This document shows, one piece after another, positions 14,140 through 21,768 of a stretch of DNA of 64,000 bases. The position numbers and the translations under genes were made by a program. The first letter of the stretch is position 1. Each line of letters begins with the position of its first letter. The stretch comes from Geodermatophilus arenarius (GTDB lineage: Bacteria > Actinomycetota > Actinomycetes > Mycobacteriales > Geodermatophilaceae), in the NCBI RefSeq assembly GCF_042654585.1, contig NZ_JBHSGR010000008.1, forward strand, positions 115,539 through 179,538, written 5' to 3'. The notes under the pieces were generated by a model. The model was not told the origin of the DNA. It ran no database searches and saw only the letters and a program-made list of their open reading frames with translations.

Positions 14140-15245
14140 CCACCACCTCACCGCTGGCCGCACGGGCCGGCGCCGTCGTCGCCGAGGGCGCGACCGTGGC
14201 CACCCACTACGGCGACCCGCTGCGCGAGCAGCGGCTGCTCGCCGAGGGCGCCGGGCTCGTCGACCGCAGCGACCGCGACGTGCTCACCGTCCCCGGCGCC
14301 GACCGGCTCACCTGGCTGCACAGCCTCACCAGCCAGCACCTCGAGCGGCTGGCCGACGGCACCGGCACCGAGGCGCTGGTCCTCTCGCCGCACGGCCACG
14401 TCGAGCACCACCTGGTCCTCGCCGAGCTCGGCGGCACCACCTGGGCCGACGTCGAGCCCGGCACCGGCGCGGCGCTGCAGACCTTCCTCGACCGGATGCG
14501 GTTCATGCTCCGCGTCGAGCCCGCGCTGGTGACCGCCGACCGGGCGCTGCTGTCGCTGGTCGGCCCCCGCTCGCCCGAGGTGCTCGCCGCCGCCGGGCTG
14601 CCCGCGCCGGAGGGCCCGTACGCCGTCGCCGCGTCGCCGGGCGGCGGCTGGGTGCGCCGGATGCCGCCCCTCGGAGACGGCGGCGCGACCGCGTTCGACC
14701 TGCTCGTGCCGCGTGCCGGGATCGCCGCCCGCGCCGACGCGCTGACCGCCGCCGGCGCCGGGCTCGCCGGGCTGGACGCCTACGAGGCGCTGCGGGTGGA
14801 GGCCCGCCGGCCGCGCCTGGGCGTCGACTCCGACCACCGCACCATCCCCAACGAGCTGGAGTGGCTGACCACCGCCGTCCACCTCGAGAAGGGCTGCTAC
14901 CGGGGGCAGGAGACGGTCGCGCGGGTGCACAACCTCGGCCGTCCGCCGCGGCGGCTGGTCCTGCTCCACCTCGACGGCGTCAGCGAGGACCTGCCCGTCC
15001 CGGGGACGCCGGTGACCTCCGGCGCCCGCGAGGTCGGCCGCACCGGCACGGTCGTGCGGCACCACGAGCTCGGCGTCGTCGCGCTGGCCCTGGTCAAGCA
15101 GTCGGTGGCCCCCGGGGCCGAGCTCGCCGTCGGCGGGTCGCGCGCCGCCGTGGACCCCGACGACGCGCCCGCCGCCCTCGACGACACCCGGGCCGCGGCC
15201 CGCGACCGGGTGCGCGCGGTGCGGTCTGCCACCATCGGGCGGTGA
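14136..15245 (+). CDS. ygfZ: folate-binding YgfZ-type iron-sulfur repair protein
   Basis: A 369-residue GcvT-like protein with the diagnostic K-G-C-Y-x-G-Q-E motif (around 252-259), the reactive Cys of the YgfZ family. YgfZ binds tetrahydrofolate and helps maintain some Fe-S enzymes under oxidative stress. The N-terminal half carries the aminomethyltransferase-like fold with W-L-H-S-L-T-S-Q. ATG overlaps the nur-like stop (ATGA), and its own stop overlaps the rsiG GTG, so all three are translationally coupled. Cytoplasmic. Confidence 0.9.
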   Translation: MTTTSPLAARAGAVVAEGATVATHYGDPLREQRLLAEGAGLVDRSDRDVLTVPGADRLTWLHSLTSQHLERLADGTGTEALVLSPHGHVEHHLVLAELGGTTWADVEPGTGAALQTFLDRMRFMLRVEPALVTADRALLSLVGPRSPEVLAAAGLPAPEGPYAVAASPGGGWVRRMPPLGDGGATAFDLLVPRAGIAARADALTAAGAGLAGLDAYEALRVEARRPRLGVDSDHRTIPNELEWLTTAVHLEKGCYRGQETVARVHNLGRPPRRLVLLHLDGVSEDLPVPGTPVTSGAREVGRTGTVVRHHELGVVALALVKQSVAPGAELAVGGSRAAVDPDDAPAALDDTRAAARDRVRAVRSATIGR

Positions 15246-15811
15246 CCTCCGCAAGCTCTGGCCCGACCGCCGCCGGCGGTGCGGCCGTCGACGCGCTGCT
15301 CGACCCCGGATTCCTCGCCGACGTGGAGTCCCGTCCCATGGCCGAGGTGCGCGGGCTGCGCCGCCGCGCCGAGCAGGAGGAGGTCAACCTCTCCTACACG
15401 CGGCGGCTGCTGCAGGGGCGGCTCGACATCGTCCGACGCGAGCTGCAGCGCCGCGCCGAGCACGACGGGCGCTCGCTGGTCGACCTGCTGCCCGAGATCC
15501 TCGCCGAGAAGGGCCGCGGCCCCGCGCACGGCCTCGGCCGGCACCAGACGGTGCAGCCGGCGGCGCCGGAGGAGTACGAGTCCTGGGTCAACGCGCTGAC
15601 CCCCGACGTCGACCTCTCCGCCGTCCCCGACCTCGCCGACGCCGACCTCGAGCGGGCCGCCCGCGCGCTGGCCGCCGCCGAGGGCTCGCTGTCCGAGCGG
15701 CGGCGGGGCGTGCAGCAGGTGATGGACGCCCTCGCCGGGGAGCTGGCCCGCCGGTACCGCAACGGCGAGGCCGACGTGGCCGCGCTGCTCGCGGCCGAGG
15801 GGCGCCATTGA
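15242..15811 (+). CDS. rsiG: RsiG-like c-di-GMP-binding anti-sigma factor
   Basis: A 189-residue, mostly helical protein. It contains the RsiG c-di-GMP motif E-x3-S-x2-R-x3-Q-x3-D twice and exactly: E47, S51, R54, Q58, D62 and E147, S151, R154, Q158, D162. In Streptomyces, RsiG (formerly AmfC) uses these two helices to clamp a c-di-GMP dimer and then holds the sporulation sigma factor WhiG inactive. The spacing of about 84 residues between motifs fits an antiparallel two-motif RsiG. GTG overlaps the ygfZ stop. The sigma partner is not in this window. Confidence 0.9.
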   Translation: MTSASSGPTAAGGAAVDALLDPGFLADVESRPMAEVRGLRRRAEQEEVNLSYTRRLLQGRLDIVRRELQRRAEHDGRSLVDLLPEILAEKGRGPAHGLGRHQTVQPAAPEEYESWVNALTPDVDLSAVPDLADADLERAARALAAAEGSLSERRRGVQQVMDALAGELARRYRNGEADVAALLAAEGRH

Positions 15812-16848
15812 TGGAGGACCCCCTCGCCCCCCACCCCTCGCAGGCTCCCGGCGGGACCCTGCACGGGGACCGTTCCGGTACGTCACCGTGGCCGGACGCG
15901 CCGGTCCTCGTGGAGGTCTGGCGCTCGGGGTTCCTGGAGTCCGTCCACCGCGGCGCGGTCGTCGTCGTCGGTCCCGACGGCGGGGTGCGCTGGTCGGCCG
16001 GTGACGTCGCCCACCCGGTCCTGCCCCGCTCGTCGAACAAGCCGGTGCAGGCCACGGCCTACCTCGCGGCCGGCTGGCAGCCGCGCTCGGGTGAGGAGCT
16101 GGCCGTCTCGGCCGGCTCGCACGCCGGTGAGGACGGCCACCGCGACCTCGCCGCCGCCGTGCTCGCCGCCGCCGGCCTCGGTCCGGACGCGCTGGGCTGC
16201 CCGGCGGCCCTCCCCGGGCACGAGCCGACCCGCGCCGCCTGGCTGGTCGCCGGCCGCGAGCCGGAGCGGCTGGCGTTCAACTGCTCGGGCAAGCACGCCG
16301 CGATGCTCGCCTCCTGCGTCGCCGCCGGCTGGCCGACCGAGGGCTACCTCGATCCCGGCCACCCGCTGCAGCAGGCGATCGAGGCCCGCCTGTCCGACGC
16401 GGCCGGCGAGCAGGTGGCCGCCGTCGTCGTCGACGGGTGCGGCGCGCCGCAGCACGGGCTGTCCCTGACCGGGCTGGCGCGCGGCGTCGGCTCCCTGGTG
16501 GAGGCGCCGTCGGGCAGCCCCGAGCGGGCGGTGGCCGACGCGATGCGGGCGCACCCCTGGTACGTCGCCGGCACCGGCCGGGACGACACCGACCTCATGA
16601 CCGCCGTCCCCGGGCTGCTGGTCAAGGGCGGGGCCGACGGCGTGCACGTCGCCGCGCTGCCCGGCCGCGGTGCGGTCGCGTTCAAGCTCGACGACGGCGG
16701 CGACCGCGGGCGCGCGCCCGTCCTCGCCGCCGCGCTGCGCCGGCTCGGGGTGGACGCCGAGGCGCTGGCCCGCTGGTCGGTCACCCCCGTGACCGGCGGC
16801 GACGGCGTCGTCGGCGAGGTCCGGTCCTCGGCGGTGCTCGCCGGCTGA
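15811..16848 (+). CDS. asparaginase (AnsA/Asparaginase_II type)
   Basis: A 345-residue protein of the Asparaginase_II family: V-E-V-W-R-S-G-F-L-E-S-V-H-R-G, P-R-S-S-N-K-P-V-Q-A, H-A-G-E-D-G-H, F-N-C-S-G-K-H and G-C-G-A-P blocks. It hydrolyses L-asparagine to aspartate and ammonia in the cytoplasm. ATG overlaps the rsiG stop (TGATG) with GAGGGG eight bases before. The first 20 or so codons are written by palindromic repeat copy B and look unlike the family; homology starts near the in-frame GTG at 15910. The true start could be either. Confidence 0.85.
   Translation: MEDPLAPHPSQAPGGTLHGDRSGTSPWPDAPVLVEVWRSGFLESVHRGAVVVVGPDGGVRWSAGDVAHPVLPRSSNKPVQATAYLAAGWQPRSGEELAVSAGSHAGEDGHRDLAAAVLAAAGLGPDALGCPAALPGHEPTRAAWLVAGREPERLAFNCSGKHAAMLASCVAAGWPTEGYLDPGHPLQQAIEARLSDAAGEQVAAVVVDGCGAPQHGLSLTGLARGVGSLVEAPSGSPERAVADAMRAHPWYVAGTGRDDTDLMTAVPGLLVKGGADGVHVAALPGRGAVAFKLDDGGDRGRAPVLAAALRRLGVDAEALARWSVTPVTGGDGVVGEVRSSAVLAG
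15814..15871 (+). repeat. palindromic repeat, copy B
   Basis: Begins GAGGACCCCCTCGCCCCCCA, central CCTCGCAGGCTC, and ends CACGGGGACC. It overlaps the rsiG stop region and the first codons of the asparaginase frame. Confidence 0.75.
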
Positions 16849-16900
16849 CGGCGACACGCCGGGTGTGAGGCGACTCACGCCCCGGTGCTTGCTCCTCCGC

Positions 16901-16929
16901 TTGCAGTTGCTAGCACCCGTGGTTAGCGT
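16901..16929 (+). promoter_or_regulatory. promoter TTGCAG-17-TAGCGT for XRE gene
   Basis: -35 TTGCAG (16901-16906), spacer 17, -10 TAGCGT (16924-16929), then seven bases to the GTG: a leaderless start. The palindrome TGCTAGCA (16908-16915) lies in the spacer and could be the regulator's own operator. Confidence 0.6.
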
Positions 16930-16936
16930 CGGAGAC

Positions 16937-17461
16937 GTGCAGACCCCCGGCGAGTTCGTGAGCGGTCAGGTGAGGTCGGTCCGCGAGAAGGTGGACCAGC
17001 TCGCCGGCAGCGTCGCGGAGACCGTCGCGGCCGAGGCCCAGCAGGTCTCGGCGGTGCGCTCGCAGGTCGGGGAGTACATCCGGGAGCAGCGCAGCGCCGC
17101 CCGGGTGTCCCTGCGCGAGCTCGCCCGCACCGCGGGGGTGAGCAACCCCTACCTGTCGCAGGTGGAACGGGGGCTGCGCAAGCCGTCGGCGGAGATCCTC
17201 GCCGCCATCGCCCGGGGTCTGAAGATCTCCGCCGAGTCGCTCTACGAGCAGGCGGGCATCCTCGACCGGCGGGCCGGCAACCCCGACACGGTCGCGGCCA
17301 TCCGGTCCGACGACCAGCTCTCCGAGCGGCACAAGGCCGTGCTCGTCGAGCTGTACGAGACCTACGTCCGCGAGTACGCGGCCACCCGCACCACCGCACC
17401 GAGCACCGCCCCGGGCGTTCCGCCCGGATCCGACCCGACCCCCTCCAAGGAGTCCGCATGA
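16937..17461 (+). CDS. XRE-family helix-turn-helix regulator upstream of HBHA-like gene
   Basis: A 174-residue protein: an N-terminal helical region (1-50), then a Cro/CI-type HTH (R-E-L-A-R-T-A-G-V-S-N-P-Y-L-S-Q-V-E at about 69-86), and a Pro/Thr-rich C-tail. It is the counterpart of Rv0474, which precedes hbhA in M. tuberculosis. Leaderless GTG. Its stop overlaps the ATG of the HBHA-like gene, so regulator and adhesin-like protein form one operon. A TGCTAGCA palindrome in its promoter suggests autoregulation. Confidence 0.88.
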   Translation: MQTPGEFVSGQVRSVREKVDQLAGSVAETVAAEAQQVSAVRSQVGEYIREQRSAARVSLRELARTAGVSNPYLSQVERGLRKPSAEILAAIARGLKISAESLYEQAGILDRRAGNPDTVAAIRSDDQLSERHKAVLVELYETYVREYAATRTTAPSTAPGVPPGSDPTPSKESA

Positions 17462-18198
17462 CCACCGCCACCACCCTGCTGGAGCAGGTCGCCGAGCGCG
17501 GCCGCCGTCAGTTCCTCGTCGCCGTCGGCGCCGGTGACCTCGCCGTCGAGCAGGCCCGCACCGTGCTCGCCTCGCTGCGCACCCTCCCCGGTGAGGCCCA
17601 GGTCCAGGTCGACCTGGCCACCAAGGAGGCCCGCACCCGCGCCGAGCAGGCCGCCGACCGCGCCCGCGAGACCGTCACCCAGGCCCGCGCCAACGGCCGT
17701 CAGCTGGCCACCGCCGTCCGTCCGGACGTGGTCGTGAGCACCGTCTCGACCCTGGTCGAGCAGGCCCGCACCCAGGCCACCGCCACCGTCGAGCAGCTGG
17801 CCGAGCGCGGTGCCGACGTGCTGCAGGAGCTGCGCCGCCAGCCCGGCTTCCGCCGCTTCGTGGTCCGCGCCGAGCAGGCCGTCGACACCGTCGAGGACGC
17901 CGTCGAGGAGGTCATCGAGGAGGCCGCCGAGGCCGTGAACGAGGCCTCCGACGAGGTCACCTCGCTGGTCCAGAAGGCCGCCTCGAAGACCACCAAGGCC
18001 GCCGCCAAGGCCGAGCAGGCCGTCGACCAGGCCGCCGACCAGGCCAAGGCCGCCATCGAGGAGGGCGCCGAGGCCACCGACGAGGCGACCGCCAAGGCGG
18101 CCCGCAAGCCGGCCAAGCGCACCACCGCCGCCCGCGGCAAGGCCACCGGCACCTCGGCCCGCGTGAGCCGCACCCGCACCGCCAAGACCACCGACTGA
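17458..18198 (+). CDS. HBHA-like coiled-coil protein with basic tail
   Basis: A 246-residue Ala/Glu/Lys/Arg-rich protein, nearly all helix: long heptad-like coiled coil (about 5-190) rich in V-E-Q, A-E-Q-A and E-A-A blocks, then a Lys/Arg/Thr/Ala-rich tail (about 200-246: K-P-A-K-R-T-T-A-A-R-G-K). This is the architecture of mycobacterial heparin-binding hemagglutinin, whose tail binds heparan sulfate and may also organise membranes or lipid bodies. No signal peptide, as in HBHA. ATGA overlap with the XRE gene. Adhesion in this organism is not implied; a role in polarity or envelope is as likely. Confidence 0.82.
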   Translation: MTTATTLLEQVAERGRRQFLVAVGAGDLAVEQARTVLASLRTLPGEAQVQVDLATKEARTRAEQAADRARETVTQARANGRQLATAVRPDVVVSTVSTLVEQARTQATATVEQLAERGADVLQELRRQPGFRRFVVRAEQAVDTVEDAVEEVIEEAAEAVNEASDEVTSLVQKAASKTTKAAAKAEQAVDQAADQAKAAIEEGAEATDEATAKAARKPAKRTTAARGKATGTSARVSRTRTAKTTD

Positions 18199-18200
18199 GC

Positions 18201-18258
18201 AAGGACCCTCCTGCCCCCCGCCGCTCGCACGCTCGCGGCGGGCCCCTGCAGGAGGGCC
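18201..18258 (+). repeat. palindromic repeat, copy C
   Basis: Begins AAGGACCCTCCTGCCCCCCG, two bases after the HBHA-like stop; the ends CCTCCTGC and GCAGGAGG pair. Likely acts as a transcript-end hairpin. Confidence 0.8.
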
Positions 18259-18267
18259 ACGCGAGAC

Positions 18268-18304
18268 CAGGGCCCCGGAGCTGCCACCGCGCTCCGGGGC
18301 CCTG
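18268..18304 (+). terminator. strong hairpin after HBHA-like gene
   Basis: Perfect 14-bp arms (18268-18281 and 18291-18304) with a nine-base loop, directly downstream of repeat copy C. Confidence 0.8.
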
Positions 18305-18363
18305 TCGCGTCCCCGGGGGTGGGACGTCACCCGTGGGGGAGGCAGTGACGGCGTCCCGGCGGG

Positions 18364-18369
18364 TACCCT
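18364..18369 (+). promoter_or_regulatory. -10 box TACCCT for DUF2516 gene
   Basis: TACCCT ends six bases before the ATG; leaderless. Confidence 0.6.
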
Positions 18370-18375
18370 CCGGGC

Positions 18376-18660
18376 ATGGGGTTCGACTGGGCCGTTCTCG
18401 AGGGCCTGCGGCTGGTGTTGCTGGCCGTCGCGGCCTGGGCGTTCGTCGACGCCGTCATCCGTCCGGCTGCCGGCTACGTCGCCGCCGGCAAGCTGAGCAA
18501 GCCGGCCTGGGCGGCGATCACCGCGCTGGCCGCGGTGGTCATCTACCTGCAGGGGCCGATGACCTTCCTCGGCCTGCCCGCGGTGATCGCCACCGTCGTC
18601 TACCTGGTCGACGTGCGGCCCGCGGTCCGCGGCGTGCAGCGGGGCAACAGCAGCTGGTGA
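18376..18660 (+). CDS. DUF2516 small membrane protein
   Basis: A 94-residue protein with an N-terminal membrane helix (V-L-L-A-V-A-A-W-A-F-V-D-A-V) and two further hydrophobic segments. It matches DUF2516 (Rv0476-like), which follows hbhA in mycobacteria too. Leaderless ATG after TACCCT. Convergent with a PspC gene, with a short hairpin between. Function unknown. Confidence 0.85.
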   Translation: MGFDWAVLEGLRLVLLAVAAWAFVDAVIRPAAGYVAAGKLSKPAWAAITALAAVVIYLQGPMTFLGLPAVIATVVYLVDVRPAVRGVQRGNSSW

Positions 18661-18665
18661 GCCGG

Positions 18666-18682
18666 CCCGCCGGGTCGGCGGG
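18666..18682. terminator. short convergent hairpin
   Basis: CCCGCC and GGCGGG pair around GGGTC in the 22-base gap between the DUF2516 stop and the PspC stop; can serve both strands. Confidence 0.5.
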
Positions 18683-18892
18683 TCACCAGCGGTCGTCCGC
18701 GGGCATCAGCACCCACAGGACGAGGTACGCGATGAACTGCGGCCCCGGCAGGATGCACGAGACCACGAACGCCAGCCGCAGGGCGCCGGTGGAGATGCCG
18801 TAGCGGCGGGCGATCCCGGCGCACACGCCGGCGATCATCTTGTTGCGGGTGTCGCGGGCGAGACGGCGCGGGGCCGGTGCGGGGTACGTCAT
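18683..18892 (-). CDS. PspC domain protein
   Basis: A 69-residue protein that is almost only a PspC domain: K-M-I-A-G-V-C-A-G-I-A-R-R-Y-G followed by a membrane helix (L-R-L-A-F-V-V-S-C-I-L-P-G) and an amphipathic end. PspC proteins respond to envelope stress in the cytoplasmic membrane. Leaderless ATG six bases after TAGTGT on the minus strand. It stands alone, not with other psp genes. Confidence 0.88.
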   Translation of the reverse strand: MTYPAPAPRRLARDTRNKMIAGVCAGIARRYGISTGALRLAFVVSCILPGPQFIAYLVLWVLMPADDRW

Positions 18893-18898
18893 GACCCG

Positions 18899-18904
18899 AC
18901 ACTA
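18899..18904 (-). promoter_or_regulatory. -10 box TAGTGT for PspC gene
   Basis: Read on the minus strand, TAGTGT lies six bases before the ATG; leaderless. Confidence 0.55.
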
Positions 18905-18943
18905 GGCGCGGCCGGCCGCCCCGGACATCGGGGAAGACCCTGG

Positions 18944-19801
18944 TCAGCGGCCGAAGACCCCTGGGGGAGGCTCCGGTGAGGGCACGGCGCCGTCGTCGTG
19001 CACCGGCTGCGCCCTGCCGGTGAACCGGCCGAGGTCGGGGCCGGCCACCACCCGCGCCGGCATCGGGTCCCCCGCGCAGCGCCGGGTCAGCCCGGCCACC
19101 GGCAGCTCCGCGTCGGAGGCCACCGCCACCAGGTTGCCGAACCGCCGTCCGCGCAGCGTGCCCGGCTCGGCCAGGACGGCGACGTGCCGGAAGACGGCGC
19201 ACAGCGTGGCCACCTGGCCGCGGGCGAAGCGCAGCGGCGGGCCGTCGGCGACGTTGGCCGCCAGCACCCCGCCCGGCCGCAGCACCCGGTGCACCTCGGC
19301 GGCGTACTCGACCGTCGTCAGGTGGGCGGGGGTGCGGGCGCCGGCGAAGACGTCGCTGACGACGACGTCGGCGCTCGCCGTCGGCAGCGCGGCCAGGCCG
19401 GCGCGGGCGTCGGCGGCGCGCACCCGCACGCGGGCGCCGCGGGGCAGCGGCAGGTGGGCGCGGACCAGGTCGGTGAGCCGCTGGTCGAGCTCCACCACCC
19501 GCTGCCGCGAGCCGGGGCGGGTCACCGCCACGTAGCGGGCCAGCGTCAGCGCGCCGCCGCCGAGGTGGACGACGTCGAGCGGCTCGCCCTCCGGCGCGGC
19601 GAGGTCGAGTACGTGACCCATCCGGCGCACGTACTCGAACTCCAGGTGCGCGGGGTCGTCGAGGTCGACGTGCGACTGCGGCGTGCCGTCGACCACCAGC
19701 ACCCAGGAGCCGTCGCGGTCGGCGTCGCCGAGCAGCTCGGCGGTGCCGCCGTCGACCTCGGTGGGGCCGGGCGGGAGCACCTCCGGCCGGGGACGCCTCA
19801 C
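18944..19801 (-). CDS. spermidine synthase-like (SpeE-fold) protein
   Basis: A 285-residue protein with the polyamine-synthase fold: S-W-V-L-V-V-D-G-T-P-Q-S-H-V-D, H-L-G-G-G-A-L-T-L (80-87), V-V-E-L-D and D-V-V-V-S-D-V-F. It lacks the full active-site set of true spermidine synthases and belongs with the actinobacterial 'fused MFS/spermidine synthase' group, here without the MFS part. GTG overlaps the upstream methyltransferase stop (GTGA), so the two are coupled. Aminopropyl transfer is doubtful; substrate unknown. Confidence 0.78.
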   Translation of the reverse strand: MRRPRPEVLPPGPTEVDGGTAELLGDADRDGSWVLVVDGTPQSHVDLDDPAHLEFEYVRRMGHVLDLAAPEGEPLDVVHLGGGALTLARYVAVTRPGSRQRVVELDQRLTDLVRAHLPLPRGARVRVRAADARAGLAALPTASADVVVSDVFAGARTPAHLTTVEYAAEVHRVLRPGGVLAANVADGPPLRFARGQVATLCAVFRHVAVLAEPGTLRGRRFGNLVAVASDAELPVAGLTRRCAGDPMPARVVAGPDLGRFTGRAQPVHDDGAVPSPEPPPGVFGR

Positions 19802-20655
19802 GCCGGCGCCACCGCCGACCAGCGGACGGTGAGCTCGCCGTGCCGCCAGCGGCGGCTGCTCCCGACCAGCGGCCAGCCGTCGTCGGCCAGCGCCTGCACC
19901 GCGGCGGTCCAGCGCTGCCGCGGTCCGAACGTCGACAGGCCCGCCGCCGAGGCCCACGCGGCGTCCAGGGCGCGCAGCAGGGTGTGCACCGGGCGGCCGG
20001 GGACGTTGTGGTGGATGAGCGCCTTGGGCAGCCGCTCGGCGAGGTCGGAGGGGCGCTCGAGGTCGGCGACCCGCGCGGCCAGCGTGAGGGTCAGCGGCCC
20101 GTCGGCGTCCAGGGCCACCCAGGTCGCCCGCCGTCCCCACTCGTCGCAGGTGCCCTCGACCAGCAGCCCCCCGGGGCCCAGGGCGGCGCACATCGTCTCC
20201 CACGCCCGCGCGGCCGACGCCTCGTCGTACTGGCGCAGCACGTTGAACGCCCGCACGAGGACCGGCTGCAGCCCGGCCAGCTCGAACCCGCCGACGCGGA
20301 AGTCGACCCGGGGCGGGTCGCGGTCCCCGGCGACGGCGGCGACGCGGTCCGGGTCGATCTCGAGGCCGACCACCTCGAGCCCCGGGACCTCCGGGCCCAG
20401 CCGCTCGGCCAGCTCCAGCGTGGTGACCGCCGAGGAGCCGTAGCCGAGGTCGACCACCAGCGGGCGGGCCGCGTCGCGCAGCCGCGGCACCTGGGTGGCG
20501 ACCAGCCAGCGGTCGACCCGCCGCAGCCGGTTGGCGTTCGTGGTGCCCCGCGTGGGCAGGCCCAGCGCCCGCGCGCGGCCGGCGGCCAGCCGGGGGTGGG
20601 CCTTCCTCGGCGCCAGGTTCGCCCGGCGCTTGTGCTCGCTGCCCCCGTCGCTCAC
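19798..20655 (-). CDS. class I SAM-dependent methyltransferase-like protein
   Basis: A 285-residue protein with V-V-D-L-G-Y-G-S-S-A (SAM loop I at about 67-76) and V-V-G-L-E-I-D as motif II. The N-terminal stretch G-T-T-N-A-N-R-L-R-R-V-D-R-W is characteristic of an actinobacterial family found next to murB. A TACCCT box on the minus strand lies eight bases before the GTG. It is divergent from murB and followed by the spermidine synthase-like gene in the same operon. Substrate unknown. Confidence 0.78.
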   Translation of the reverse strand: MSDGGSEHKRRANLAPRKAHPRLAAGRARALGLPTRGTTNANRLRRVDRWLVATQVPRLRDAARPLVVDLGYGSSAVTTLELAERLGPEVPGLEVVGLEIDPDRVAAVAGDRDPPRVDFRVGGFELAGLQPVLVRAFNVLRQYDEASAARAWETMCAALGPGGLLVEGTCDEWGRRATWVALDADGPLTLTLAARVADLERPSDLAERLPKALIHHNVPGRPVHTLLRALDAAWASAAGLSTFGPRQRWTAAVQALADDGWPLVGSSRRWRHGELTVRWSAVAPA

Positions 20656-20663
20656 CGGCCCCG

Positions 20664-20669
20664 AGGGTA
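20664..20669 (-). promoter_or_regulatory. -10 box TACCCT for methyltransferase gene
   Basis: Minus-strand TACCCT, eight bases before the GTG. Confidence 0.5.
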
Positions 20670-20702
20670 GTCGCCCTGCCCGGCGGGCTCGCGCGCCGCG
20701 GC

Positions 20703-20708
20703 TACCGT
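20703..20708 (+). promoter_or_regulatory. -10 box TACCGT for murB
   Basis: TACCGT ends six bases before the murB GTG; leaderless. Confidence 0.6.
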
Positions 20709-20714
20709 GGGCTG

Positions 20715-21716
20715 GTGCTCCTCCGCTCCGACGCCCGTCTCGCCGACCTCACCACCCTCGGCGTCGGCGGCCCCGTCGAGCGGCTGGTCGAGGTCACCGA
20801 CGCCGCCGAGCTGGTCGCCGCCGTGCGGGAGGCCGACGAGGCCGGGCGGCCGCTGCTCGTCCTCGGCGGCGGGTCGAACCTGGTCGCGCCCGACGAGGGG
20901 TGGGCCGGTGACGTCGTCGCGGTGCGCAGCCGCGGGGTCGAGCGGCGCGGCGACGTCCTCGAGGTGCAGGCCGGCGAGGACTGGGACGACCTCGTCGCGC
21001 TCACCGTCGCGCAGGAGCTCGCCGGCATGGAGGCGCTGTCGGGCATCCCCGGCTCGACCGGCGCCACCCCGGTGCAGAACGTCGGCGCCTACGGCCAGGA
21101 GGTCGCGCAGACGATCACCGAGGTGCGGGTGTACGACCGCGCCGAGAAGCGCGAGCGCACGCTGACCAACGCCGAGTGCGCCTTCGGCTACCGCGACAGC
21201 CGGCTCAAGCGCGAGCCCGGCCGGTTCGTCGTCCTCACCGTGACCTTCGCGCTGGACGCCGGGCCGCTGTCCCGGCCGGTGGGCTACGCCGAGCTGGCCA
21301 AGCGGCTGGGCGTGGACCTCGGCGGGCGCGCGCCGCTGGCCGACGTCCGTGCGGCGGTGCTCGAGCTGCGCCGCGGCAAGGGGATGGTCGTCGACCCCGC
21401 CGACCCCGACACCCGCAGCGCCGGGTCGTTCTTCACCAACCCGGTCGTCCCGGCGGAGCAGGCGGTGTCCGGCTGCCCGAGCTGGCCGGCCGGGGACGGG
21501 CTGGTCAAGCTCAGCGCGGCGTGGCTGGTGCAGTCGGCCGGCTTCGGCCGCGGCACGCGCGAGGGCCGGGTCGGGACGTCGTCGCGGCACAGCCTCGCGC
21601 TGACCACCGAGCCCGGCGCGACGGCGGCCGAGCTCATGGCCTTCGCCGACCGCGTCGTCGCGGCGGTCCGCGAGCGCTTCGGCGTCACCCTGGTCCCGGA
21701 GCCCACCCGGCTGTAG
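20715..21716 (+). CDS. murB: UDP-N-acetylenolpyruvoylglucosamine reductase
   Basis: A 333-residue FAD enzyme that reduces UDP-GlcNAc-enolpyruvate to UDP-MurNAc with NADPH, the second committed step of peptidoglycan synthesis. Visible blocks: T-T-L-G-V-G-G-P, L-V-L-G-G-G-S-N-L (FAD loop), G-I-P-G-S-T-G-A-T-P-V-Q-N-V-G-A-Y-G, and A-G-S-F-F-T-N-P with the proton-donor Ser. Leaderless GTG. Convergent with an SDR gene, the same local order as in M. tuberculosis. Confidence 0.96.
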   Translation: MLLRSDARLADLTTLGVGGPVERLVEVTDAAELVAAVREADEAGRPLLVLGGGSNLVAPDEGWAGDVVAVRSRGVERRGDVLEVQAGEDWDDLVALTVAQELAGMEALSGIPGSTGATPVQNVGAYGQEVAQTITEVRVYDRAEKRERTLTNAECAFGYRDSRLKREPGRFVVLTVTFALDAGPLSRPVGYAELAKRLGVDLGGRAPLADVRAAVLELRRGKGMVVDPADPDTRSAGSFFTNPVVPAEQAVSGCPSWPAGDGLVKLSAAWLVQSAGFGRGTREGRVGTSSRHSLALTTEPGATAAELMAFADRVVAAVRERFGVTLVPEPTRL

Positions 21717-21768
21717 GCCGCGACCCGCGCACCCCGGACCCCGACGCCGTCGCAGCCTGCCCGCGGGC

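Noticed and set aside
15808..15810. TTG as start of the asparaginase
   Set aside because: ATG follows directly and couples with the rsiG stop; TTG adds nothing.
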